Source: an uncultured Desulfobulbaceae bacterium (GTDB lineage: Bacteria > Desulfobacterota > Desulfobulbia > Desulfobulbales > CALZHT01). From it: 50,821 nucleotides of DNA. Position 1 is the stretch's first letter, and each line of letters begins with the position of its first letter. Location: NCBI GenBank assembly GCA_945787445.1, contig CALZHT010000072.1, positions 1 to 50,821 of the forward strand, written 5' to 3'. Of the stretch, positions 16,927 through 24,850 are shown one piece after another. A model generated the notes under the pieces. It did not search any database. It was not told the DNA's origin and saw only the letters and a program-made list of their open reading frames with translations. The translations under genes and the position numbers were made by a program.

Positions 16927-17871
16927 TCAGGGAATAACCCGGAGCACGATCTTGCCGCGGGTGTGTCCGCTTTCTATCAATCGATGGGCCTGACTTGCAT
17001 CCCTTAGAGATAAAACCTCCCCGACAAAGGGTTTGACATTATCACTGTCGATAAGCTCGGCAATTTCCCCCAGGTGGACACCATTCGGCTGCACAAAGAC
17101 CAGGGCGCCGCGCTTGTCAGTTTTTGCTGCTGTTTCATCCACAGGCGGAGGATGCAGGGTTGATACCATTATTCCTCCCTTTTTCAGCACCTGCCATGAG
17201 CGGTCCCACACCTTGTCGCCCAGGGTATCCAACACGACATCAACGTCCCGGACCACATCTTCAAATGCGGTTGTTGTATAATCGATTATCTCGTGGGCGC
17301 CGATCTGCAGGAGAAAGTCCTTATTACGTGACGAAGCCGTTGTAATAACATGGGCCCCAACCCATTTGGCAAACTGCACGGCAAAATGGCCTACACCACC
17401 TGCAGCCGCATGTATGAGCACTTTTTGTCCGGCCTGCAAGCCGGCCAGATCAAAAAGGGACTGCCAGGCGGTTAATGCTGCCAGAGGCACTGCTGCGGCG
17501 TTATCATAGTCAAGTTTTTCCGGTTTATAGGCAATCTCAGATGCTTTAACTGCAATGTATTCTCCATAGGCGCCGTTCCGGAATAATGACGGGCAAGAAT
17601 AGACACTATCGCCTTTGTGAAAATCAGCTACCTTGCTTCCTTTTTCTTCAATGGTGCCTGAAACATCCCAGCCAGGGATAATGGGTAGGGGAAGCTGCAA
17701 AAAATCTTTCAGATATCCGGCCCGTATTTTCCAGTCAACCGGATTGACGCCGGCGGAATGGACGCGGATAAGGACATCATCGTCTGCCAGGCTCGGAAAG
17801 GGAGCATCTTCATAATTCAATACCTCCGGACCGCCATAGGAGTGGATGCGGATTGCTTTCATCGTTGTCAT
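16927..17871 (-). CDS. MDR-superfamily NADP-dependent oxidoreductase (quinone oxidoreductase-like)
   Basis: 314 aa. GroES-like N-terminal domain (GGPEVLNYEDAP, SAGVNPVDWKIRAG, PGWDVSGTIEE) and a Rossmann domain with HAAAGGVGHFAVQFAKWVGA. The catalytic and structural zinc cysteines of alcohol dehydrogenases are absent, so it belongs to the zinc-free quinone oxidoreductase/enoyl reductase side. Cytoplasmic; substrate not predictable. GGAGG lies 6 bases before the ATG. No operon partner is obvious. Confidence 0.88.
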   Translation of the reverse strand: MTTMKAIRIHSYGGPEVLNYEDAPFPSLADDDVLIRVHSAGVNPVDWKIRAGYLKDFLQLPLPIIPGWDVSGTIEEKGSKVADFHKGDSVYSCPSLFRNGAYGEYIAVKASEIAYKPEKLDYDNAAAVPLAALTAWQSLFDLAGLQAGQKVLIHAAAGGVGHFAVQFAKWVGAHVITTASSRNKDFLLQIGAHEIIDYTTTAFEDVVRDVDVVLDTLGDKVWDRSWQVLKKGGIMVSTLHPPPVDETAAKTDKRGALVFVQPNGVHLGEIAELIDSDNVKPFVGEVLSLRDASQAHRLIESGHTRGKIVLRVIP

Positions 17872-18145
17872 GGGAATCCTCCTTGCCTGATATGATTTAT
17901 ATGAATAAGCGTGTAAAGTCTTCTCTCCTCCAGGAATTTCCTGTCAAAAAATCATATAGAGCAGTCCATTCCTCCAGACGAGGCAGGTTCGTTGGGATCT
18001 CTTTTTCAGAAAATCATGTAAAATCCGGACTTGTCAAGGGTTGAATTGACAAGGGTGCATCGGCCACCTAATCATATTTGCCACAGCCGGAGTCATAGCT
18101 TTTTTTCTGTTTGATACGTTTCAGATGTTATGCTGGGGAACCTTC

Positions 18146-18892
18146 CTAATAAAGCTCAAAATCAGCGATGACTGGAAGATGATCGCTTGCCACTCTGGCA
18201 GTCGGTATGCGGCAGGATTTGCCTTTGATTCTCCGAATAGATCCCCGGTAAAAAATTTTGTCGAGACCGCTGGTGGGAGAAAAGGAAGGATAGGTCAAGA
18301 ATGCATTTTGATATCCTCTTTTGTGGTTGGTGGCACAGTCAAATCCCATGATTTCGGTAAACATCGGAGCTATTCGTATCCACCAGTCATTGAAGTCGCC
18401 ACCCACGAGACAAGGTTGGTTATTGGTCAGTGAAGCGAATTCTGCAGAGCGCACCAGCAATCCGATCTGTCGTGGTCTTTCCTTATATGAAAGACCCAGA
18501 TGGAGATTAAATACCTCAAGCATATGAGAGTTACCTTCCTTGCCGTGTATCGAAAGAGAGGTATGCAGGCATCCCCGCGATTTGCGGTTGTCAATGGTGA
18601 GATCAATGTTCCGCTGATCTTTGATGGGATAGCGGCTCAGGGTAGCGTTGCCATATTGCCCTTTCCGCAGTTGGACGTTAAGGCCGATGGTGTAATAGGG
18701 GTAGTCCAATGAGTCGGCCAGCATTTTGGCCATATCCATCTCCCTGGAGCGTGGCACTCCCACATCCACTTCCTGAAGAAGCACCACATCCGCCTGGTAG
18801 TAGTCAAGGATTTTTATGATCCTGTCCGGGCGAAAACGGCGATCAACACCAATGGCCCGGTGAATGTTGTATGATAGGATTCTCAACCGCAT
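18146..18892 (-). CDS. Endonuclease/exonuclease/phosphatase family protein
   Basis: 248 aa, no signal peptide. EEP fold motifs: SYNIHRAIGVDRR, VVLLQEVD (metal-binding Glu), NLHLGLS, GGDFND, and SDHLPVIADFEL with the catalytic Asp-His. The family includes phosphatases, nucleases and lipid phosphodiesterases; many bacterial genes of this type lie near cardiolipin synthase, but none is visible here. Substrate unknown. A long palindromic element precedes the start codon. Confidence 0.88.
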   Translation of the reverse strand: MRLRILSYNIHRAIGVDRRFRPDRIIKILDYYQADVVLLQEVDVGVPRSREMDMAKMLADSLDYPYYTIGLNVQLRKGQYGNATLSRYPIKDQRNIDLTIDNRKSRGCLHTSLSIHGKEGNSHMLEVFNLHLGLSYKERPRQIGLLVRSAEFASLTNNQPCLVGGDFNDWWIRIAPMFTEIMGFDCATNHKRGYQNAFLTYPSFSPTSGLDKIFYRGSIRRIKGKSCRIPTARVASDHLPVIADFELY

Positions 18893-18986
18893 AATAAGTC
18901 CATATAATTTTAGTTTTGCCTAAACCCACCACTTCTGGTGGTGGAACCAGATAAGTTTTACAAATCCGGCGAGAAATAGCACAAAG

Positions 18987-19188
18987 TTATTTAGTTTCCA
19001 TCCGGAAATGGCCTTTTTCGTCAATCTCAGCGTCAACCTGCAGAGTTACTTGTGCGGCGTACCTGCGTACGCCTCCGCGTAACTCCTTGTTTTCATTGAT
19101 CTTAACGAAAAATTTCCATTTCCAAATTGGAAACAACTTGTTCCAGCATCCTCCAAGTCTGCGACTTTCCGGATGGGAACTATTTAGA
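18987..19188. repeat. Long palindromic intergenic element (copy B)
   Basis: Outer arms TTATTTAGTTTCCATCCGG and (inverse) CTTTCCGGATGGGAACTA end the element. A nested inner palindrome runs from GTTTCCATCCGGAAATGG to TTTCCAAATTGGAAAC (18994-19134), with TTTTTCGT/ACGAAAAA and AGTTAC/GTAACT pairs inside, to the perfect apical stem GGCGTAC-CTGC-GTACGCC (19056-19073). It occupies most of the 365-base gap, which holds no gene. Layout parallels 11734-11906. Confidence 0.78.
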
Positions 19189-19257
19189 AAACGAACCGCA
19201 GAATATCGAACATTCGAATAATCGAATTACGAAGGGGATTAAAATACCGTCAAGGGA

Positions 19258-19974
19258 TTATCCCGCCTCTGGAGCATCATTCCTACTTTTTTTTATCCTT
19301 GTCTTAAAAAGGCGGGGATTTTTTTTGACAAAACGCCGGACAATCCTGTCGGCAATAAGCGAATCACCTCCCCTGACATACTCAAAACCAATGTATCCAG
19401 CCACCAGGCCACCTAAAGCATTGACAAGCAAATCCGTCATCGTATCAACTAGACCGGACTTCTGCAAATTAAATTCCCAATACCAATCCAGTAAAAATTC
19501 GGCTATCTCCCAGATAGTCCCCACTGTTATGGCGAAACAGAATGAAACAATCGCGACATAGAGAGGAGACATCTGGATGCGGTGGGTCATATAAAAGATA
19601 TAGACCAACAGAAACCCAATCAATCCCATGACCAAGGCGGAAAAAGTGTGCAGCATGAGGTCCCACCACCAATACTTATGATAAAAATTACTTACCTCGC
19701 CCAAGCCGAAGGCCAAAAATAGGAACAAGCAGGTAACTAAGGTAAATTCGACAGGCAGGATAACCTGCAATTGTCTCTCAATGATGGCCGGCAGAAAAGT
19801 AAGAGCAAGGACAATTATGGCCGTAAAAGAAACTAACCAATGCTGCTGCCGAACAGAGCCGATAAGTACTCCGAAAATGGCTAACTGGAGGAACAAAGCC
19901 ATCCAGCGTTGTATTCTGTCAGCCCAATCTTCCTGAAAAAACCAGGCGTGGAATTGTGAACGCATTTTCGACAT
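19258..19974 (-). CDS. YjdF/DUF2238-like integral membrane protein
   Basis: 238 aa from the ATG at 19974 (AGGCAGG upstream; a TTG at 19989 is the alternative). Six or so hydrophobic helices. Conserved patches match the YjdF/DUF2238 type: DLMLHTFSALVMGLIGF, GTIWEIAEFLLDW and DTMTDLLVNALGGLVAG, with acidic and His residues inside membrane helices. A basic cytoplasmic tail (RRFVKKNPRLFKTRIKKSR) follows. Function unknown. An AGTGCCTAA-family element lies just upstream and another palindromic element just downstream. Confidence 0.75.
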   Translation of the reverse strand: MSKMRSQFHAWFFQEDWADRIQRWMALFLQLAIFGVLIGSVRQQHWLVSFTAIIVLALTFLPAIIERQLQVILPVEFTLVTCLFLFLAFGLGEVSNFYHKYWWWDLMLHTFSALVMGLIGFLLVYIFYMTHRIQMSPLYVAIVSFCFAITVGTIWEIAEFLLDWYWEFNLQKSGLVDTMTDLLVNALGGLVAGYIGFEYVRGGDSLIADRIVRRFVKKNPRLFKTRIKKSRNDAPEAG

Positions 19975-19998
19975 GCTTGCCTGCCTCAAATTTTAAAG

Positions 19999-20106
19999 AA
20001 GTGCCTAAAGTTATGGTACTCTTCTGATCAGACTATTTTCAGTGCCCATTGGGTATAAATCCTTTAACTTTAGGCACTTCAAACTTTAGCTCACTTTAGG
20101 CACTTT
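19999..20106. repeat. AGTGCCTAA-family palindromic element (full copy)
   Basis: Left end AAGTGCCTAAAGTTATGG, middle CTGATCAGACTATTTTCAG, GGGTATAAATCC, right end AACTTTAGGCACTT, then a second right end CTTTAGCTCACTTTAGGCAC. Ends are inverse complements. It is nearly identical to the arms of 34428-34606 and, inverted, to 15214-15297. Confidence 0.85.
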
Positions 20107-20445
20107 GCTAAATTATACCATCACTTGAAAAGTGTGGAAAAGATTTTACTGATTGACAAGATTCAGAAACCTTTTCTATAAAATTCGTATGACCAAAGGC
20201 TTATTATATAAAGCGTCATAAATAATTGCGCTAAAACCTGTTTTGAATATCGAATCTCGAAAAAGGAATGACGAATGTTGAAGTAATACCTTCAAGATTC
20301 TGCGGTTCCTTGTTCGATCATAATTAAAAGGAATATCGATTACGATTACGACTGCGAGCACGAGCACGATACAAACGGGTCTTTTTGATCCGTATGCAGA
20401 GAACTTGTGTCCTGCTATATAATCAGAACAGGAGACTCAGTTGCC
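20107..20445. other. Intergenic region with hexamer-like low-complexity tract
   Basis: No gene supported. At 20336-20371 the sequence is a run of degenerate 6-nt units (CGATTA, CGATTA, CGACTG, CGAGCA, CGAGCA, CGATAC). It lies about 75 bases before the aldose dehydrogenase-like gene and may contain its promoter; no clear -35/-10 pair is visible. Confidence 0.5.
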
Positions 20446-21561
20446 ATGAAACGATTTCCGGTACATAGTGCGGTAGGCGCCCTGTTGTTGGTGGTGTGGT
20501 TGAGTATTTCCGGCTGTAGCAGCAACGGGGATGTGCAGGGTACACGTGGCACGGTGGCGCTGAACAGGGCATTTGCTGCACTTTCCTTTACCCAGCCATT
20601 GGGACTCCTACAGGCTCCCGGCGATGATTCCCGGTGGTTTATTCTGGAAAAAGCGGGCAAGGTGCTTGTATTTGCCAATGACCAGGCGACCACTACCTCC
20701 TCCGTCTTTTTGGATATCAGTAGCCGGGTTGATTCAGCGTCTTCTGAGGCGGGATTGCTGGGCATGGCCTTTCATCCTGATTTTGCTGCAAACGGCCAGG
20801 TTTTTATTTCCTATACCGCGGCTGCATCAGCGCCTCCGGCCGTGCTAACCTCCCATCTCTCCCGCTTTATCAGCAGCGATGGCGGCAACACTCTCGATCC
20901 TGCTTCCGAGGAAATTCTTCTTAGCCTTGATCAGCCCTTTACCAACCATAATGGCGGCAACTTGGCCTTCGGGCCGGACGGCTTTCTTTATATCGGTTTC
21001 GGAGACGGCGGCTCAGGCGGTGATCCGCAGGGCCATGGTCAGAATACCGATACCTTGCTGGGCGCCATGCTGCGCATCGATGTCGATGGGGGAACACCTT
21101 ATGGTATCCCGCCGGATAATCCTTTTGCCAGCGGCAATGGCCGCGCGGAGATCTTTGCCTGGGGCCTGCGCAATCCCTGGCGCTGGAGTTTCGACCGTGT
21201 AACCGGGGAATTATGGGCCGCTGATGTGGGGCAGCAACTTTGGGAAGAAGTGGACCGGATAGTTCTGGGAGGAAATTACGGCTGGAATATCAGGGAAGGC
21301 GCCCAGGAAGGCTGTTCCATTACCGGCGGCTATGTCTATCGGGGGAATGGCATCCCGGGTTTGGCAGGCACCTATATTTACGGCGATTTCTGCACCGGCA
21401 CCATCTGGGGAATTAACAGCAGCACCCAGGCTGCTGCCGTGCCCCGGGTTCTCATTGAAAGTGGTCTTGCAATCAGTTCATTTGCAGAAGCAAACAATGG
21501 TGAACTTTATGTTATTGATTTGACCGCCGGCACCGTGCACGAACTGACGGAAGGGTTGTAA
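20446..21561 (+). CDS. PQQ-dependent aldose sugar dehydrogenase-like lipoprotein (YliI/GDH-B fold)
   Basis: 371 aa from the ATG at 20446. Signal sequence with lipobox SISGC, so probably a lipoprotein. Six-blade beta-propeller of soluble glucose/sorbosone dehydrogenase type: NHNGGNLAFGPDGFLYIGFG, GDPQGHGQNTDTLLGAMLRI, GLRNPWRWSFD, WAADVGQQLWEEVD, GGNYGWNIREG, and YIYGDFCTG near the end. The family oxidises aldoses with PQQ in the periplasm, but several members bind no PQQ, so activity is likely rather than certain. The frame opens 13 codons earlier; AGGAGA before the chosen ATG and the signal peptide favour 20446. Confidence 0.87.
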   Translation: MKRFPVHSAVGALLLVVWLSISGCSSNGDVQGTRGTVALNRAFAALSFTQPLGLLQAPGDDSRWFILEKAGKVLVFANDQATTTSSVFLDISSRVDSASSEAGLLGMAFHPDFAANGQVFISYTAAASAPPAVLTSHLSRFISSDGGNTLDPASEEILLSLDQPFTNHNGGNLAFGPDGFLYIGFGDGGSGGDPQGHGQNTDTLLGAMLRIDVDGGTPYGIPPDNPFASGNGRAEIFAWGLRNPWRWSFDRVTGELWAADVGQQLWEEVDRIVLGGNYGWNIREGAQEGCSITGGYVYRGNGIPGLAGTYIYGDFCTGTIWGINSSTQAAAVPRVLIESGLAISSFAEANNGELYVIDLTAGTVHELTEGL

Positions 21562-21594
21562 GAAGAATTCCTCTTCAACGGGGCCAAAAGCTGT

Positions 21595-22671
21595 TCATTG
21601 GCGCATGAAGAACTTTTTAAACACAAGATCTTGCGCGGTATGGGACCTCGTCATGGCAAGCAGTATTAATCGTGCTAGGAACATGCCAAGACTTTTAGGC
21701 GGTATTTTTTGAAAAAGGGAAACCTCGTCTATAACCGGTTTGATCAATTTCCCATAGTCCTCCATGGTTTCCTCTTTGTAAGCCTCTGCCGCGATTTTCC
21801 CGCTTTTCATGGCATAGTATATGCCATCCCCGGCAAGCTGGCTGACCAGGCCCATGGAATCACCGCATAAAACTATATGTTTGTCGCAGTAATTAGGGAC
21901 GACGGCCACCGGGTCGGGGCCGCCGAACATTTTCCGCACCGTGTGATGTTTTGGTATTAAGCCCTGCTGTATTATGTATTCCATAAAGTCATCCAGGTAG
22001 AAGCGCAGCCTCTTCCTGGTTTTGCCGATGAATCCCAGGCCGGCGTAGTATCCTTCAAAGGTGGGAAAGATCCAGGCATAACCCAGTTCTCTGCCCCAAA
22101 GAAAAAAGAACCTGCTTTTCCGGTCTATCTTGTCGCAGACTATATCATATTCCTGGCACAATCCGTACGCGGTCCTTGGATTCCCCAGAAATTTTGCAGT
22201 TACGCCATTAAAGCCGTCGGCGCCTATGATCTGTTTGGCGATGATATGTTCTTTGTCGTCTGCAAGAGCATACCGGAGGTTATTTCCCCTTGATTCTGGT
22301 GTGATGCTTTTTACATGAAATCGCCGGAAAGAAGCCCCGCGTTTGATCGCTTCTTCAAGCAACAGGTTGTCAAACTCGTGTCTTTTTACCTGATCGAAAA
22401 GATGGTCCACCGTCTTTTCACATACATATTTTTTATGCCAATAAAACAGGGCCTTTTGGACCTCGCAACTCCTGAGCTCCTCTTTTATGGCAATATAATT
22501 TTCAAATGGCCATTTCCGGCAATTGATCAGTGCCCCTCCACACGCTTTATGTCTGGGGAAATCCTGCCGGTCCACCAGCAGCACCTTGACATTTTTCTTG
22601 GCCAGATAATATGCCGCCGTACTTCCCGCCGGCCCGGCGCCGACCACCACGACATCATAATTTTGATACAT
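21595..22671 (-). CDS. Geranylgeranyl reductase-family FAD-dependent oxidoreductase
   Basis: 358 aa. FAD motif VVVGAGPAGSTAAYYLA, the family signature FPRHKACGGALI, the second motif LCGDSMGLVSQLAGDGIYYA, and the GADGFNGVTAKFLG block are all present. Family members reduce isoprenoid double bonds or hydroxylate aromatic rings; in anaerobes they can act on menaquinone or polyprenyl lipids. Substrate not predictable. AAGGA lies 8 bases before the ATG. It is convergent with the aldose dehydrogenase gene, 33 bases apart. Confidence 0.85.
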   Translation of the reverse strand: MYQNYDVVVVGAGPAGSTAAYYLAKKNVKVLLVDRQDFPRHKACGGALINCRKWPFENYIAIKEELRSCEVQKALFYWHKKYVCEKTVDHLFDQVKRHEFDNLLLEEAIKRGASFRRFHVKSITPESRGNNLRYALADDKEHIIAKQIIGADGFNGVTAKFLGNPRTAYGLCQEYDIVCDKIDRKSRFFFLWGRELGYAWIFPTFEGYYAGLGFIGKTRKRLRFYLDDFMEYIIQQGLIPKHHTVRKMFGGPDPVAVVPNYCDKHIVLCGDSMGLVSQLAGDGIYYAMKSGKIAAEAYKEETMEDYGKLIKPVIDEVSLFQKIPPKSLGMFLARLILLAMTRSHTAQDLVFKKFFMRQ

Positions 22672-22789
22672 TAATTTTCCTTGCTAGGTTCACGAAAGCC
22701 TCTATTGTTGTTTTTGTGGATCAGAAAATAGAACAATAACAGCTAAATAGCCACAGGTAATCATAACCGGAACAAGTAAAGTTAGTATT

Positions 22790-23080
22790 TCAGGTTTGGA
22801 TTGCTAGTGGTTCTATTTCGTCAAGATTTACGGATTTCCTGGCGTGCCAAAGATTGTAATTGTCTTGCATTGCCAACCAGCTTTCCGGGGAACGACCAAG
22901 CCCCTTCGAAAGGCGCAGAGCCATTTCAGGACTTATGCTGCTCTGACCTTTGATAAGGCGCAGGAAAGTAGATGGCGACACTTTGAGTTTCAAGGCAACG
23001 CTACGATAGCTGATATTGAATGGTTCCAAGTAGACCTCTCGAATAAATTCACCGGGGTGGGGGGGATTGTGCATGCTCAT
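22790..23080 (-). CDS. higA: HigA-type antitoxin (XRE-family, AddA/HigA)
   Basis: 96 aa. Starts HNPPHPGEFIREVYLEP, the hallmark of HigA antitoxins, followed by a helix-turn-helix (YRSVALKLKVSPSTFLRLI) and the SISPEMALRLSKGLGRSPE helix. It neutralises HigB and represses its own operon. Its ATG overlaps the last base of the higB stop; a second ATG two codons in is also possible. Cytoplasmic, DNA-binding. The operator is at 23377-23397. Confidence 0.92.
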   Translation of the reverse strand: MSMHNPPHPGEFIREVYLEPFNISYRSVALKLKVSPSTFLRLIKGQSSISPEMALRLSKGLGRSPESWLAMQDNYNLWHARKSVNLDEIEPLAIQT

Positions 23081-23358
23081 TATTGATAATCCTCATAATC
23101 GACGATATATGCGTTGCCGTCTTGAAATTTGAAAACAATGCGCCAGTTTTTGCTTACATCAATTGCCCACAGTTCTTTCTTTTTTCCCTTTAATGGGTGG
23201 AGGCGAAAGCCGGGCAAGGCAATATCCTCAATGCAAATTGCAGTGTCGAGGGCTGCTAGACGAATTCTGAGCTTCTGCTTATGTTCCGGCCGGATGCCGG
23301 TTAAGCTGCCGCTCTCAAAAAATTTTTGCAGCCCTTTGTGTTTAAATGATTTAATCAT
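23080..23358 (-). CDS. higB: HigB-type RelE-superfamily toxin (mRNA interferase)
   Basis: 92 aa. MIKSFKHKGLQKFFE, ALDTAICIEDI, LPGFRLHPLKGKKKELWAID and NWRIVFKFQDGNAYIVDYEDY are typical of HigB of the short RelE type, which cuts mRNA on the ribosome. Toxin gene first, antitoxin second, with a 1-base overlap: the inverted order usual for higBA. The -10 box ends only 8 bases before the ATG, so the transcript appears almost leaderless. Confidence 0.92.
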   Translation of the reverse strand: MIKSFKHKGLQKFFESGSLTGIRPEHKQKLRIRLAALDTAICIEDIALPGFRLHPLKGKKKELWAIDVSKNWRIVFKFQDGNAYIVDYEDYQ

Positions 23359-23366
23359 TTCATTAC

Positions 23367-23397
23367 ATTATACTGCATGTTGCGCAACGCGCAACAT
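23367..23397 (-). promoter_or_regulatory. higBA promoter and operator
   Basis: On the minus strand a TATAAT -10 (23372-23367) has a TTGCGC -35 16 bases upstream. Between and across them lies a perfect palindrome ATGTTGCGC-AAC-GCGCAACAT (23377-23397), 9-bp arms. HigA binding there would block RNA polymerase, giving the autoregulation known for this family. Confidence 0.8.
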
Positions 23398-23476
23398 TAT
23401 TTTAAAAAATGTCTTCTGACTTCTGTATTTGGTTTTCTGATAATGAAGATCCTGTTTAGTGGAGTCGCGGAAAGCT

Positions 23477-24241
23477 TCAAAAAAATGGAGTTTCATAAAG
23501 AAGATCTAAAAAATCGCTTAATTTTTCATGAAAAACAAAATCGGCAACATCATCGAGAGGTGTTTCGGACAGGGTTATTATGGCAAGAACTGCTCCGTTC
23601 TCATTCGCGATTACGGGATATGATGCGGCAGGCTGGACAAGAAGGGTTGATCCTGCTGCGATCATGAGATCGCATGACAATGCCAGGGTGCTTGCTTTAT
23701 CCAGATCTTCGCCCCGGAGCTGTTGTCCAAAGGAAATGGTATTCGGCTTTAGCAGTCCCCCACAATTTACGCATAAGGGCGCGCCATGTTCCAGGTCCAG
23801 ATCATCAAAAAGCTCATGTGCATCGGTGATATCTCCACAACGCAAACAGGTAATCTCAAGATTTGTGCCGTGTAGATTCACCATCAGGTCTTTCGGCAGC
23901 CCGCTTTTTTCATGTAGGCCGTCAATGTTTTGCGTAATAAGCCCCATCAGTTTGCCGCTGTCATAAAGTTCCTTAAAAAACAAATGGGCCCTGCCTGGTT
24001 GTCCGTTTTTAATGCCCTGCCATAATTCCTTTTTCCTTTGCCAGTAGAGAATTCTTTTGTTTTCATCCGAAATAAACTCGTCAAGATATACAGGTTTGAA
24101 TTTCTGCCAGATGCCTCCCTGGCTACGATAATCCGGGATCCCGGATTCAGTGCTCACACCGGCCCCGGTGAAACCTACGATTCGGGAACTTTTTTGGATG
24201 ATGGAACGAAAGCTGTTGATTTGTTCGGTAAGGGTAGACAT
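23477..24241 (-). CDS. Sir2-family NAD-dependent protein deacylase
   Basis: 254 aa. NAD-binding motifs FTGAGVSTESGIPDYRS and TQNIDGLHEKSG, catalytic H124 in NLHGT, and a structural zinc site C132-C135-C157-C160. Removes acyl groups from lysines, forming O-acyl-ADP-ribose and nicotinamide; a cytoplasmic regulator of metabolic enzymes. There is no Shine-Dalgarno before the ATG: the 11-copy AGTGCCTAA array ends 5 bases upstream. The upstream gene reads through the array and overlaps the first 22 codons in another frame, so translation may be coupled. Confidence 0.92.
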   Translation of the reverse strand: MSTLTEQINSFRSIIQKSSRIVGFTGAGVSTESGIPDYRSQGGIWQKFKPVYLDEFISDENKRILYWQRKKELWQGIKNGQPGRAHLFFKELYDSGKLMGLITQNIDGLHEKSGLPKDLMVNLHGTNLEITCLRCGDITDAHELFDDLDLEHGAPLCVNCGGLLKPNTISFGQQLRGEDLDKASTLALSCDLMIAAGSTLLVQPAASYPVIANENGAVLAIITLSETPLDDVADFVFHEKLSDFLDLLYETPFF

Positions 24242-24804
24242 TTTTTAAAGTGCCTAAAGTGCCTAAAGTGCCTAAAGTGCCTAAAGTGCCTAAAGTGCCT
24301 AAAGTGCCTAAAGTGCCTAAAGTGCCTAAAGTGCCTAAAGTGCCCTTCGTCTTTTTCCTTTTCCTGCGGAAGCGGTATTTCCTTTTCCAGATGGTCCATG
24401 AGTTCTTTCAGGTCTTTCAGTGCACCTTTCAAAGATTCAACCGACATCTCTTTAAGGTCTTTAAGGTTCTCTTGCATGCTTTCAAGAATCTCTTTCAGTT
24501 TCTTCCTATTCTTTTCAGAAAGTTCAGCATAATTTTCAGTAATCCAATCGGCAGTAGAATCAATAACCGATCCAATGATGGCTCTGGCAGATTTGGAAAT
24601 ATCCTTGAATAACGCTTTGAAATCCTTGGAAAGCTTTTGGGCATCTTCCTTTAACTTCTGTTTTTCCTGGTCACTCAAAGAAGCAGATTCGTTGTTCGCG
24701 GTATTTGCCGCACCAAAGTAACTATTTGCGTAATTATTGGCCGTAACAAAAAATATCCCGGTAATTACTATGCAATAAAATGAAATCTCAAAAAATTTTT
24801 TCAT
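24175..24804 (-). CDS. Exported helical protein with (RHF)n tail encoded by a tandem repeat
   Basis: 209 aa. Signal peptide (KKFFEISFYCIVITGIFFVTA), then about 100 residues of charged helix rich in Lys, Glu and Asp with DUF-like amphipathic pattern (QKLSKDFKALFKDISKSARA, LKEILESMQENLKDLKEM). After EKEKDEG come eleven HF triplets: GHF then ten RHF, exactly the 11-unit 9-nt array at 24246-24344. The final 23 residues are read from the start of the sirtuin gene in another frame. The original stop was probably replaced by the repeat. Function unknown; the body resembles a periplasmic helical (apolipophorin- or YtxH-like) protein. Start chosen at the ATG at 24804; 24813 is possible. Confidence 0.6.
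   Translation of the reverse strand: MKKFFEISFYCIVITGIFFVTANNYANSYFGAANTANNESASLSDQEKQKLKEDAQKLSKDFKALFKDISKSARAIIGSVIDSTADWITENYAELSEKNRKKLKEILESMQENLKDLKEMSVESLKGALKDLKELMDHLEKEIPLPQEKEKDEGHFRHFRHFRHFRHFRHFRHFRHFRHFRHFRHFKKCLPLPNKSTAFVPSSKKVPES
24246..24344. repeat. Eleven perfect tandem copies of the 9-nt unit TAAAGTGCC
   Basis: Exactly 99 bases, 11 identical units, the pure tandem form of the AGTGCCTAA family whose dispersed copies are at 14232, 15214, 19999, 32789 and 34428. A 9-nt unit keeps the reading frame, so copy-number change would lengthen or shorten the encoded (RHF)n without breaking the frame. It lies between an exported protein gene and the sirtuin gene. Confidence 0.97.
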
Positions 24805-24850
24805 AATTCTCATTCCTCAGTCGTCAGTCCTCAACCTGCGATCCTCAATA

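Noticed and set aside
24246-24344. Tandem repeats that might be taken for a CRISPR array
   Set aside because: Units are 9 bases, contiguous and without spacers; no cas genes nearby.
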